From contig NC_049903.1 in assembly GCF_001411555.2 (NCBI RefSeq), positions 30,235,083-30,299,082 on the forward strand: a stretch of 64,000 nucleotides of DNA. Direction: 5' to 3'. The translations under genes and the position numbers were made by a program. Shown in pieces: positions 11,635-23,600 of the stretch (positions are counted from its first letter, which is position 1; every line of letters starts with the position of its first letter). Origin of the DNA: Juglans regia. Its lineage: Eukaryota; Streptophyta; Magnoliopsida; Fagales; Juglandaceae. The notes beneath the pieces are model-generated. The model was not told where the DNA came from. It saw only the letters and a program-made list of their open reading frames with translations, and did not search any database.

Positions 11635-14600
11635 TCATATAACCTCCTTAAGTGCAAGATAATCATCACGAGGATGAGCTTCTTCCACCCAAACTTCTAT
11701 TTCATCTCCAATATGTAATCCCACAGACACCGATGCGGAAGCTTGAAATCCCACCTGCAAAATTTGAAGATCGGTTCAGCAATTTTAATCAACATAGTTG
11801 CAAGATGATCAAGGATATGCCAGTGACGGAAACCGCCCAATCTTTTTTTTTTTTTTACAAGTAAATTTGAAAATGGACATGGAAACTGCCCAATATTTAG
11901 AATGTCAAATCAAATAAACGAACTAAGAAGAAGGAATTGAGATGGGGAGGGAGAAACAACAAACTATAACCATGCTGCAGAGATGAAAGCCTTAAAAACC
12001 TCATGAATGCTGCAGTATATGAATGAACTACCCTGTAATTGTATAGTATGCTTATTCCAGTTCCTTCTCTTCCTGTTGGCAAATAGAGACGAAACATGTG
12101 TGTCCAATTTCTAGTACTTTTAAATCTACTACTACAGCCAAATGCAAGGCAAAGAACAATAGTTTGCAAAATTGTCTGGATTCGTGCAGATGGCTGGAGG
12201 TGTGCCCTAAATATAGAGAAGAGAAGTGGCACATACCAAAGATCATTCAATCAGGAACCATACCCCAAGAGAGGACAAGTCAAATGGCACGGACCAAAAT
12301 TGAGATTCGAGAGTGAAAAACGAACAAAAAGAGATTATAGGGGAAAATAAGGTTATGATAGCATCTGGGCATTCGCAATCTAGATAATGGTTGCTATCAA
12401 CAAACATCATATAACTGATGAGCAACCCCTAGGATCGGTTTGGCAGATAGGAAATAACACATGGATTGAGAGCATATAAAATGAGCACGATCAGCTGGAT
12501 CACCCAAAAGATGTTTGCATGCTGACATGCAAAGAAAAAAACTTTTGACGAAACCAGTAACAGGCAAGTCAACCTGAGCCTGAATGAGTTAAAATGACTC
12601 ATCATTGATGCACAAAGAATATGATGTTCACATCATCACCAAAGATCTTTCTCAGTTTCAACTTGTAAACCACAGTCCAGCATGTCTTGAGAGGGAAGGG
12701 AAGGGAAGGGAAGGAAAGGGGGATCATATTATTCATTTTCACTGCCTTGAATAAAAAAGTCTCGTCCCATCAATGGCAACAGTGTTATCTACCCATACTC
12801 TTTACACTTCAATCACTCAACCAAATCGCATTTTGGCACTACTTGACATAATCTATGAGAACGATTGCTCCTGTACAGAACCACAGATAAAAACAAAAGC
12901 CTACCTCAACTAACAATAGTGCTGCAATCCGATCTTTAATGAATCTAAGGATCAATGCACGATATCTTCTTTCTTTTGCTTGCCTCCTCAGGTATTCTAA
13001 TATCCAATACCGAAGACTGCTGCCAAATAGCCTCTTGGCTAATCTAGTATGCATGTTTATAATTGATGCCATCCCTTCTAGCTGACCAGCAGAGAAAGGA
13101 AGAGAATCACCTCTAAGATACGCTTTAACCTACATACAAAAAAGCAAAGACAAAAATGTTAACGAAAAGACTTGTCAAGGTACATAAAGGGGACATTCAT
13201 ACGACACGACAGTAATGAAAAAATCAGACCTGATAATGAGCAAGAAGATCCATATATCTGCGAATAGGAGATGTAAACTGAACATAACCAGGAAGTCCCA
13301 AAATCCCATGGCGTATAGGCTTCCTGAAATCAATTTCAGCAGCACGCATTACTTTAACAATGGCAGAGCTCCTAATGGGTCCTTCTGGAAGATGAGCAAA
13401 TGCTGATATATCAATGTTTGATTGGGGCTGTCCTCTGTAGGGTAAAGGAATGTTATTGCAAGAACCATAAGTGGCTATAACTTCCCCACAGAGTATCATC
13501 ATCTCAGAGACCAGTCGCATTGCAGGGTCAGCTTGGTTTTCAACATAAAGATTAATAATAGGCTCTGGATCCTCAGGGTTAGCCACCTTGATGCGTGCTT
13601 CTAATGAGCCTGTCTCAACTGCACCCTGAAAAATGCATAAAAAGTCAAATGTCACAGAAGAACAAGGGGTTAATGGACAAATTACGTCCCACCAAAGAAA
13701 AAACCTATCCAAAGTGCACATAATAGACAAAATCAATTGTTTGATCTCATTTATCTTAGAAACTGAATTTATTTGATCTCATTTATCTTGGTTTCAAGAA
13801 CCCTTGGATGAGAAAAAGGTTCTTTTGGGAGTATAAGGTAGCTCTCTCAACAAAAACAATCCCATTTCTATACATATCTTTTAACTAAAAGAAAATAATT
13901 TGCAGTAGACATTCATATCTTGGTAGATAATGTTTGTGAGATTTTAAGCATACTCATTCTGGAATGTCTCTTATTGTTAATTCATCAAAACAATAGCAAA
14001 ATCCAAACTATGTTATGCAAGCTTAAGCTATTCCAGATGTTAATTCAAAACTGTGAGATGCATTTTTGTTTTAACAAGGAGATTGTATAACATGATTTTC
14101 CTTCTTAATTCTTTTACTTTCTGATTATTCACGAGCTTCTTCGGATCCAACAAGCATTTCCTATTCATTTTCAGTCTCCTCAGGGTTCTTGGATATGAAT
14201 ATTTGGAAACACTAGCAGATTCCTTAGAACTTCAACTAACAGTGGTTGATTTTAGAGTTGAATTTTATAACCTGTTCTAGCCGCCACTGTAACCGCAAAG
14301 CTGCTGCCTCAGACAGAATTTTCAGTTCTACCTCCTCTTCCAAGTTCAAATGAAGCAGTTCAGATGCACTCTCGTATGTCAGCATATAGGTGGGTTTGAT
14401 AAATGAGTTGTCCACCGAGTATTCTGCAATGCTACAAAAAGCATGTAGGGTGTGAAGCAGATTTCATTTATAGGAAATCATATATAGAAGCATGCAACTT
14501 CCATCTGCATATCTGCAGTTCCACCATGAGTAAAACACCTCAATTGTAATGAAAAAATAGAGCATTAAATAATTGTGTTGACTAGACTAGATGCCCTCTA

Positions 14601-17600
14601 AATTTGTTTATTTGGCTCTCAAATCAGGCCAACTGCCCCAAAAACTCTAAGATCAAATTTGGACATACAAGAAGTTTGTATCTATTGTGTTCCAAACAAC
14701 AACTTTTAAACAAAGGTTTCAACTTCCATAATATCCTATGCAGAGGAATGAAAGAAGCTTTGAACATCGTGAGCGGTCAATAGATGAGCTTAGAACTTTC
14801 TTTTTGAATACTTTACTCCATTGGTCAATCGTAATTAATTTTTCAATCATAATTAATTTTAATGGCATGAACTTTTATGAAAGGGTGGGCCCGTGAAGCT
14901 TGGGGAGACGTCTCTCAGACCCGTCCACTCTGAGTGGCGGGCTACGGAACCATCTCAGGCCCAAGAGTCATTTGCCTCAGGCTCGAGAAACTCAAGGCCC
15001 CCGGCAATCACGCCGACCACCTTGCCTACGACACAAAAAGAACCGTCGGCTGCCGGTGATCCTACGGGCCCAAGTAGGGCGCAGTTACAGCATTTGACAG
15101 GGATGAACAGAAGCATGGAGGTGATGGCATTAGCTGGATTGGTCCAAAATGAAGCCGCCGCCTATTCTCAGGCCTCTGGGAACTTGTCATCGACACAGAA
15201 AGGGCCACCGAGCACCGGTGATCCTACGGTACGTAATTTGGAGCAGCTCTTGGCCTTGGAGGGGATGAACAGCCGCGATGAGGTGTTGGCCTCAATTGGG
15301 CTGCCTCGGATTGAAGCTCTCGCTGGTTCTCAGCACATCAGTGGTCCCTCACAACCTTTGGAGGCTCCATCCAGGGCTCAAGGCACTCAATCAATGACCC
15401 GTGAAGCCCTTTATGTCAGGGGGTCACTCACGGGGGTAGCTGTTGAGACTCCCTCCAGGGTTTTGTGCACATTGGAAGAAGAGGATGAGACTATCTCAAA
15501 TGATGAGGCGCTCTCGGATGACAGGTCATCCATCTCCAATTTACAATTAGTTTGCAAGGAGTCAAGACATGTTGCTTCCTTTAATGATCTGGGGGATTCC
15601 CGGGGACAAGCCCAATCCTATTTGTTCTCTGCCTCCAGCGCCGCTATGGGTTGGCCCACAGTCTGATTGGGTTCTGCAGAAGGTAGAAGAAATTCGCCAT
15701 TGCTAGATTTCTTGTGAGGGTTTTGATGATCAGTTTCAAGCACTTCGTACGGCCATCGAAACAGGAAAGCCCCTCCTAGCCAAATCTGCCTCTAAAAAAG
15801 AAAGGGAGCTTAAGAGGCTTTCTTACTCCATAAACTATAATGCAAGAGAAGGAAGTGCTAGTAGGGGAGGCACAATGATAGGGCAAACCTCGGCATCCCA
15901 TGAAGCCCAAGATCCTTTCAAGGAATGTCCGGGGATTGAATGACCCGAACAAGCGCCTTAGAGTGAAGAACTTAATACGGGAATGGAATGCAGATGTAAT
16001 TTGTTGGCAGCAGACCAAGCTGAAGTTTATTGACAAAAACATAATAAGAAGTTTGTGGAATTGCTTTTATGCGGGATGGACCGCCCTTGCTTCCAAGGGC
16101 GGTTCAGGGGGCATTATAGTGATGTGGGACAAGCGAGTAGTTAATTTGGTGGAGTATATCAGTGACTTTTCAGTAGTTTTCTCTTTCATAAATGTGGAAG
16201 ATAGTTTTGGGTGGGGGTTCGTAGGAGTATTCGGGCCTAATGACGACAGTAATAGAAAGCTCATTTGGGATGAGATAGCTGATTTGTGCAGTTGGTGGGA
16301 CGGCCCGTGGTGTATTGGAGAAGATTTCAACATCACTCATTTTCCGAGTGAAGGGTCGGGGGACTCTAGCTCGGGTTCAGCCATGGCTGACTTCTCAGCT
16401 TTAATTCTCGAGATAGATTTGGTTGATCTACCTTTAGTTGGGGGTGATTTCACTTGGTCTAATGGGAGGGCTTGGTCTAGGTTGGATAGATTCATTGTCT
16501 CTCCTTCTTGGGAGGCCCACTTTCCCAACCTATGCCAAAAACGACTCCCTAGGCTTTGCTCTGATCATTTTCCCCTCTTATTGGATTGTGGGGGTCTCCA
16601 TGAAGGACGAAGATATTTTAAATTTGAGAACATGTGGCTGAAGGTAGATGGGTTTATGGACAAGGTTAGATCGTGGTGGTCCTCATATCAATACTCGGGC
16701 ACTCCCAGTTTTATTTTAGCCTAGAAACTTAAAGTCTTGAAAAAAGATCTGAGAAAATGGAATAAGTCTTTGGAAACATCCAAGACCAACGGAACAATCT
16801 ATTTCAGGAGCAGTAGCGTTTGGATGAAAAAGAGGTGGATGGGGCCCTCTCGGATGACGACAAGACAAGGAAAATGGTTATAGTAGCTAAGCTGGAAAAA
16901 ACCACACTTATGAAAGAGATCTCTTGGAGGCAAAAATCTCGAGCCCTTTTTGTTGAAGGAAAGGGACAAGAGCACAAAGTTTTCCATAGAGTAGTTAACT
17001 CTCATAGAATAAACAACTCCATTGAGGTTCTTCATTCGGAAGGGAGGGTTCTTTCGGACAGAGTCTCTATCAAGGATCACATTGTTCACTTTTATGATAA
17101 GCTTCTGAAGGAGCAACATCATTGGAGGCATAAGGTAGACGGGCTAGTCTTTGACTTGATTGATCAACCAAGTGCGGCTTGGTTGGAGAGACCATTTGAA
17201 GAGAATGAGGTGCTTAGCGTGCTAAAAGGGAAGGACAAAGACAAAGCATCGGGACCAGATGGTTTCGTAGTAGCTTTCTTCCAGGCTAGTTGGGACATTG
17301 TCAAGGAGGACATCATGAAGGTTTTTCTTGAGTTTCACTCATTAATGAAATTTGAGAAAAGCCTTCAGGCCTCATTTATCGCCCTTAATCCAAAAAGGGT
17401 GAGGTCGGTGGAGGTGCAAGACTTCCGTCCCATAAGCTTGGTAAGTGGGGTTTACAAGATCATCTCAGAAGTTCTAGCCAAACGGTTGAGCGAAGTCATG
17501 GGTAAAATCATCTTGAAGTCACAAAACACCTTTGTAAAAGGAAGGCAAATACTAAACTCAGTCCTCATTGCTAACGAATGCTTGGAAAGTAGAATCAGAG

Positions 17601-20600
17601 CCGACATCTCAAATATCTTATGTAAATTGGGATTTCTTGGTGTATATTCTTGGTAGGTATGGCTTTGGGGAAACATGGTGTCAATGGATGAAACATTGCA
17701 TCAAAACAGTCAGATTCTCAATTTTGGTTAATGACACCCCCAAAAGCTTCTTTAACAGCTCTAGGGGCTTGAGACAAGGGGACCCCTCTTCTATTCATTT
17801 TAGCAATGGATGTACTGAGTAGAATGTTGAAGGGGATGGCGGATAGGGGTTTCACCTCGAGATTCTCGGTGGGTGGTTCCTTGCCATGGTAGTCTATCAA
17901 TCTCTCACCTACTTTTCACCAACAACATGCTGATTTTTTGTGACCCGGACCACGATCAGATTTGTTCCTTGAGAGCCCTCCTGCTTTGCTTTGAAGCTGT
18001 CTTAGGTCTCAAGGTGAATTTATCAAAATCTGAAATGGTTCCAGTTGGCTTGGTTAATAATTTAAGCGAATGGCTGCCATCTCGGGCTGCAAGGTGTCAT
18101 CCTTGCCCATGAAGTATCTTGGACTAACTTTGGGGGCCCCCCACAAATCCAAGGCAATGTGGGACGGGATTGTTGAGAAGATCGAATGTAAATTGCGGGT
18201 TGGACAGCGTCTTTGGGCAAGATTCTCACCATGGATAATCTGAGAAAAAGGAGGATAATCATTGCAGATTAGTGTTGCATGTGTAAAAGCGGGAGTGAGT
18301 CTGTGAATCATTTACTTTTATACTGCGAGGTAGCCAGGACTCTTTGGGATGAGGTGTTTAAAAGAATGGATTTAGCATGGGTTATGCCGGAAACCGTTTT
18401 GGACGTATTGGCTTGCTGGACCTCAATTCGAGGGGTGAGACAGATCAAAGCGGTTTGGAAGATGATCCCTACTTATATTATGTGGTGCTTATGGCAGGAG
18501 TGCAATGAGAGGATTTTCGAAGACAGGGAGATCTTTGGAGGAGCTAAAATTGTTATTTTTTAGGACTTTTTGTACTTGGGCCATTGTTGTACACTTTAAT
18601 GGCATGGACTTTCATGACTTCTTAGTTTCTAATGCTCCTACATAATTAGGGCAATTTGCTTTGTAATTTGACACTTAGTGGATTAATAAATACTTGTTTT
18701 ACTTATAAAAAAAATAATAATTGGCGGGTTGGAAGAGAATTTACTTGTCTAAAGGCAGTAGAATCACACTAATCAAGAGCACGTTATTCAATCTCCCAAC
18801 ATACTTTCTATCTTTATTTCATTTGCCTGCAGGGGTGGCAAATAGACTAGAGAAGATTTTTCATGATTTCTTGTGGGGAGGTTTAAAGAAAGTGAAAAAA
18901 ATCCATTTGATTAAGTGGGATAAAGTCAGTGCACCTTTGACTTGTGGCGGATTGGGGGTTGGAAAATTGAGAACCTTCAATAAGGCCCTTCTAGGAAAAT
19001 GGTTATGGCAGTATCATCAAGAAAAGGATGCTCTTTGGAGGAATACTATTGACGTTAAGTATGGGAGCATTTCGGGTGGCTAGTGCTCTAATGAAGTAAG
19101 TGGGGCTTATAGCGTGGGAGTTTGGAAATTTATCCATAATGGTTGGGAAGATTTACTCACGAATTGCAGATTTGAGGTGGGTAGGGGTACGCAAATCAAA
19201 TTTTCACACGATATTTGGTGTGGTGATGTTGCTTTGAAGAACGCCTTCCCCTATCTTTATAGGATTGCGTTAGATAAGGGTGCCTCAACGGCTGATAACA
19301 TGGACATCTCTACTAATTCCTCAAAATGGTCAGTGAGATTCATTAGAGCGGTATAGGATTGGGAGGTCGGAGACATTGCTGAATTTTACAGTGTGTATAA
19401 CGCACTGAATTTACAGGCAGGAAGGGAGGACAGATTGCTTTGGACACCTACGGGGAACAAGAACTTCTCAGTCAGATCCTACTACAAGGTAATGTCAACT
19501 CACTCTTCCAATGTTTTCCCATGGAAGTGCATTTGGAGAAGTAATGCTCCCCTCAAGGTTGCTTTCTTCGGCTGGTTGGCATCTCATGGGAAAATATTGA
19601 CTATTGACAAGCTGAGAAAGAGTGGCCTCTACATAATAGATTGGTGCTTCCTGTGCAAACACAATAGTGAATCAGCGGATTACCTCCTTCTTCATGGCGA
19701 AGTAGTCAAGGCTTTGTGGGATGAAATTTTCACTAGGATCGGTATTGCATGGGTAATGCCTAGGAGGGTGATAGATTTATTGTCATGTTGGAGAGGAATT
19801 CAGGGCAATCGTCATTTCGAGGCTGTTTGGAAGATGGTGCCTCTATGCTTAATGTGGTGCACCTGGAACGAGAGAAATGGTCGTTGTTTCGAGGATAGTG
19901 AGCGCTCAATGGAAGGGTTTAGGGACTTTTTCTTTCATACATTGTTGCTTTGGGCATCATCTATTGTATTGAATGGAACGAGTTTTAATGACTTTTATGA
20001 TGTCTTTCGCAGCGCTTAGCTTTTAATTAGGCTCTTTTCTTGTATACCTCATGTGTACCTAGGCCTTGCCTAATTACGTGGATTAATAAAATTTCTTTTT
20101 ACTTACAAAAAAAAATGAATTTCTTGTATCCCTAGATTATCATGCATAGGTGATGCACTTGTATATACCCCATGGACTTTGGCTCTTGCCTATTCTTATT
20201 CTCAATAAAATATCCAATGCTACAATTTTCTAGTATGTGAAATAAACAGATAAACAAAAAACTTTAAGTTCAATCCACATACGGATATAGCACTTTAATG
20301 GCAGCAACTAAACTTATAAAAATTTAAAAAATAAAAAAAATAAATAAATAAAATAAAATAAAATAAAAAAAGAAAAGAAGAAGAAGCCCACAAACTAATA
20401 GTTGACCTAAACTTCAAAAAAAAAAACCCACAAACTAATAGTTTACCTGCCATCAGAACGCAGCACAACAGATACGGAGACCGCATTGCAGATTTCTCCC
20501 TGTTTCAAGCTCATTCCCTCCATAGCAAGTTTTTCCGGAAACATGGGATATGTGGCAGTTGGCAAGAATATAGAAGTTCCTCTTCTCATTGCTTCCCTAC

Positions 20601-23600
20601 ACAGATTGCAGATTGAACTAACTATATCAAGCACAACTATAGCACAGGAATTAATTCTATATCTTAAAATATCTCGAAAGCTACCGGTCTACTAAGCTCC
20701 CAGGTTGCACAAATCTAGATGAATCTGCAACATGTATCCAAACTTTAAGCCGGCCATCTTGCAACCTTGCTGCACTCAGGGCATCATCAAGCTACATAAT
20801 TGCTTAGTTAGACCACTATTTTTTACAGTAACTTCATGGAGTAGAAAGTATGAATTACCTCATCAGCCTCATCAACATCGATGGCATAAACCTTCAAGTG
20901 AGTGAGATCTTTTCTATCAATCTAAGACACAGTGGATCATTAAGCATATAGCACGAAGAGATCTTGAAATTCTAATAATAGAACCCATGTATTTCCCAAT
21001 CCCCGAACTTTTTCCCATATGATTTAGTTAGGTAAATATCAAATTGGAAATAGGATCTCAAACTCAAAATGATTGTACTAGGGTCATTCTTAAAAAGTGG
21101 ATACTCCCTCCAGCCAAAGATAAACGAAGTTCACAAGTTACACATTTTAATGAACCAAAATAAATATAAATCTTTGAAAACTGCCCTTAGGTGTGGAGGC
21201 GTGTTATGGTCATAGAATGGGTGTTGGATTTACAAGAGAGATCCGTGGATAATCTTTTACTCTCTGCTAGTGCTATGAGGTGGCAAGCACACTATGGCAA
21301 GCTGTTTTTAGTCTTTTGGGGCTAATATGGGTGATGCCTACAAGGGTGGTAGATATATTATTATTATTCATATTATTACTTTTTTCTTTTATAAGTCAAG
21401 GGTGGTAGATTTTTTCGCGTGCTGAAAAGGCGGTTTGATAGTTATCATGGTGAAAACTTGTGGAAAATGATCTTGATTCATTTCATTTGGGACATGAAGG
21501 GAAGAAATGAAAGTTTTGAAGACGACAAAAGCACCCAACAAATCTCAAGGCTTTCATTTTCAATCCACATTCCATTGGATGACTGATGACCTATGTCTCT
21601 CTAGCTTTAGCTTCCAAGACTGTCTTGATCTCTTTTCTTTCTCTAATTAAGTGTATATTGTTGAGTATTATGGAATCTGGTCCACACCGCTCGAGCGGAG
21701 TCTTTAGCCACTCAAGTGGAGGTACGTCAGAGAGTTCGCTCAAGGCAGCTCGACAGCGAGCTCGAGCAGAAGGCAAGTCAGAGAGTTTGCTCGACAATGC
21801 TCGACATACCGCTCGAGCGGAGGCAAGTCAGAGAGTTTGCTCAAAGAGCCGCTCGACACATGGCTCGAGCAAATGTGGGAACAAGCTCGCTCGATGTGGG
21901 CTCAACAAGCCGCTCGAGCAAACATCGCTAACTTTCGGGATTTTTAGGGTTTTCGCCGCCACTCTCTATATATATATGTCATTTTTTACATATGGCCGTG
22001 TGTGTGTATAGAAGTCGTCCAGACTTGTATTTTGTGATTCCTCAAGTAATAAAAATCCTTTACAGCTCCCGTAGACATAGGCAATTTGCCAAATCACGTA
22101 AATCTTGTGTCGTGTGATTGTTTGATTGTTCTTTTTGCATTTATTTTCACTTATTGTCATCGTTTTTCACAACATATATGATTTAGTTCAATAATGCATT
22201 TGTTTCTTTTCTCTTGATCATTAATAAAACTATATTATTTACTAAAAAAGGTGGATTAGTATTTGAATAAATACGGTTTCAAAACTTTCTAATGCATAAA
22301 AATGATGAGGGGGAGACCCTAGGTACAGGTGTAGGCATAACTATAGTAGCCTCCTATACCCATTGGGTCGTGGGGAGCCATAGGTGCTATCTTAAAAGGA
22401 CTTGAGCCATACCCTAACTCCAACCCCACCAAGGGCAAAATAGTACTAAGCCGGTAGGCAAGGAATGAGCACAACTCTTATCTCCTTAACATCTTGTCCG
22501 TCAAGACTCAAACCCATGACCTCTTATCTACCAAGCTATTTGAGAGTAAGTCACTTACCACTAGGCCAAAACCCATGGTGGTAAGATGGATTCAAAATTA
22601 ATGGTAATATGAGAACTTTAACTGGATAAATCCTTCCAGTTTTGGAAACTTGAATATATTTTAGGACAGCCCAAAAAGAAAAGCAGGCTATATATAAAGG
22701 AGCAAAGGGAGTATTTACGATATAAATCTTTGCATAAATTTTTCCAACCAGGAAACATGCTTACTTCATCTGGATCAGATGACTCCGCCAGAAGGCTTTC
22801 TGCTGCTGATATTATCTCATCTGAATGATCAGTACGAATGTTGAACTTTAAGAGTTCAAGATTGACATGTACAGGGAAATAACCAATATCTATTAGGAGA
22901 TTTACAGCCGATGATGCTGTTTTTGTCAATCCCATTGCCTTAAGTATCTGAGAAAACGAATGACATGTTAAGTAAAGAATAACAAATTGGTATATAGTGG
23001 ATATAAAGGAATAACGTGATTGACAATTGTGATCAGCTATCTACTCTAGAACAGAATCCTAATATCACTGCTTCAAACTAAAAACGCACAACTCATTGTG
23101 ATCAGCTATCTACTCCAGGACAGAAGGAATATAAATTCACACGCCAAACTAAAACTAACTTGTTTAAGTTAGAAAGGTTACCACCCCAGCTGTTTTCTTC
23201 TGCTCATCATTTTTGCAGGCATCAATGGCGTAAGATTCGAGAGATTCAATTATGTGTCTAATTTTATCTTCAACAATCCAAGAAGATTTGGGAGGTTTAG
23301 CCTCTAAAGGCATTGCCTTAGCAGCTTTCAGCAATTGTACAATCTCCTGAAGTTCTTTCTCAGCAGCCTCCCTTGCAAGTTTCCTTTGTAAAAGTTCTTC
23401 TACCTAGATTTTCCAACAAATGGGATTCAATCTTATCAAAATTACATGAAAGGAAGTAATAAAGCATTGTATAAAAACTTCCACAATTTCTGATATATGT
23501 CAGATGACTATCAGTCAAGTATTTATAAACAAAAAGCATTACAAAGTGCTAAGTATCATTAATATGACACAAGACCTGGTTTCAGCACATTGTATAATAG

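Larger units (their letters stand above)
14880..18720 (+). mobile_element. LINE retrotransposon copy 1, internally deleted, antisense in RNR1 intron 10
   Basis: Order on the plus strand: an ORF1/linker-like frame (14,893-15,666), an endonuclease domain (15,900-16,724), reverse transcriptase (16,820-18,110), a zinc-binding RVT tail (18,214-18,563), then a 3' UTR ending in 'ATTAATAAATACTTG' and an A-rich tail near 18,705-18,720. RT jumps to the C-terminal zinc region near 18,190-18,215, so several hundred codons are missing. The catalytic FADD is FTNN, and stops or frame changes occur near 16,724, 17,656 and 17,822. It is inactive. It runs against the host gene and lies wholly within intron 10 (20446-14432), so it would be spliced out. 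Confidence 0.9.

Noticed and set aside
13215..13406. Plus-strand frames over 12.1-13.4 kb.
   Set aside because: They are antisense shadows of RNR1 exons 12-13 or lie in its introns, with no family motif.
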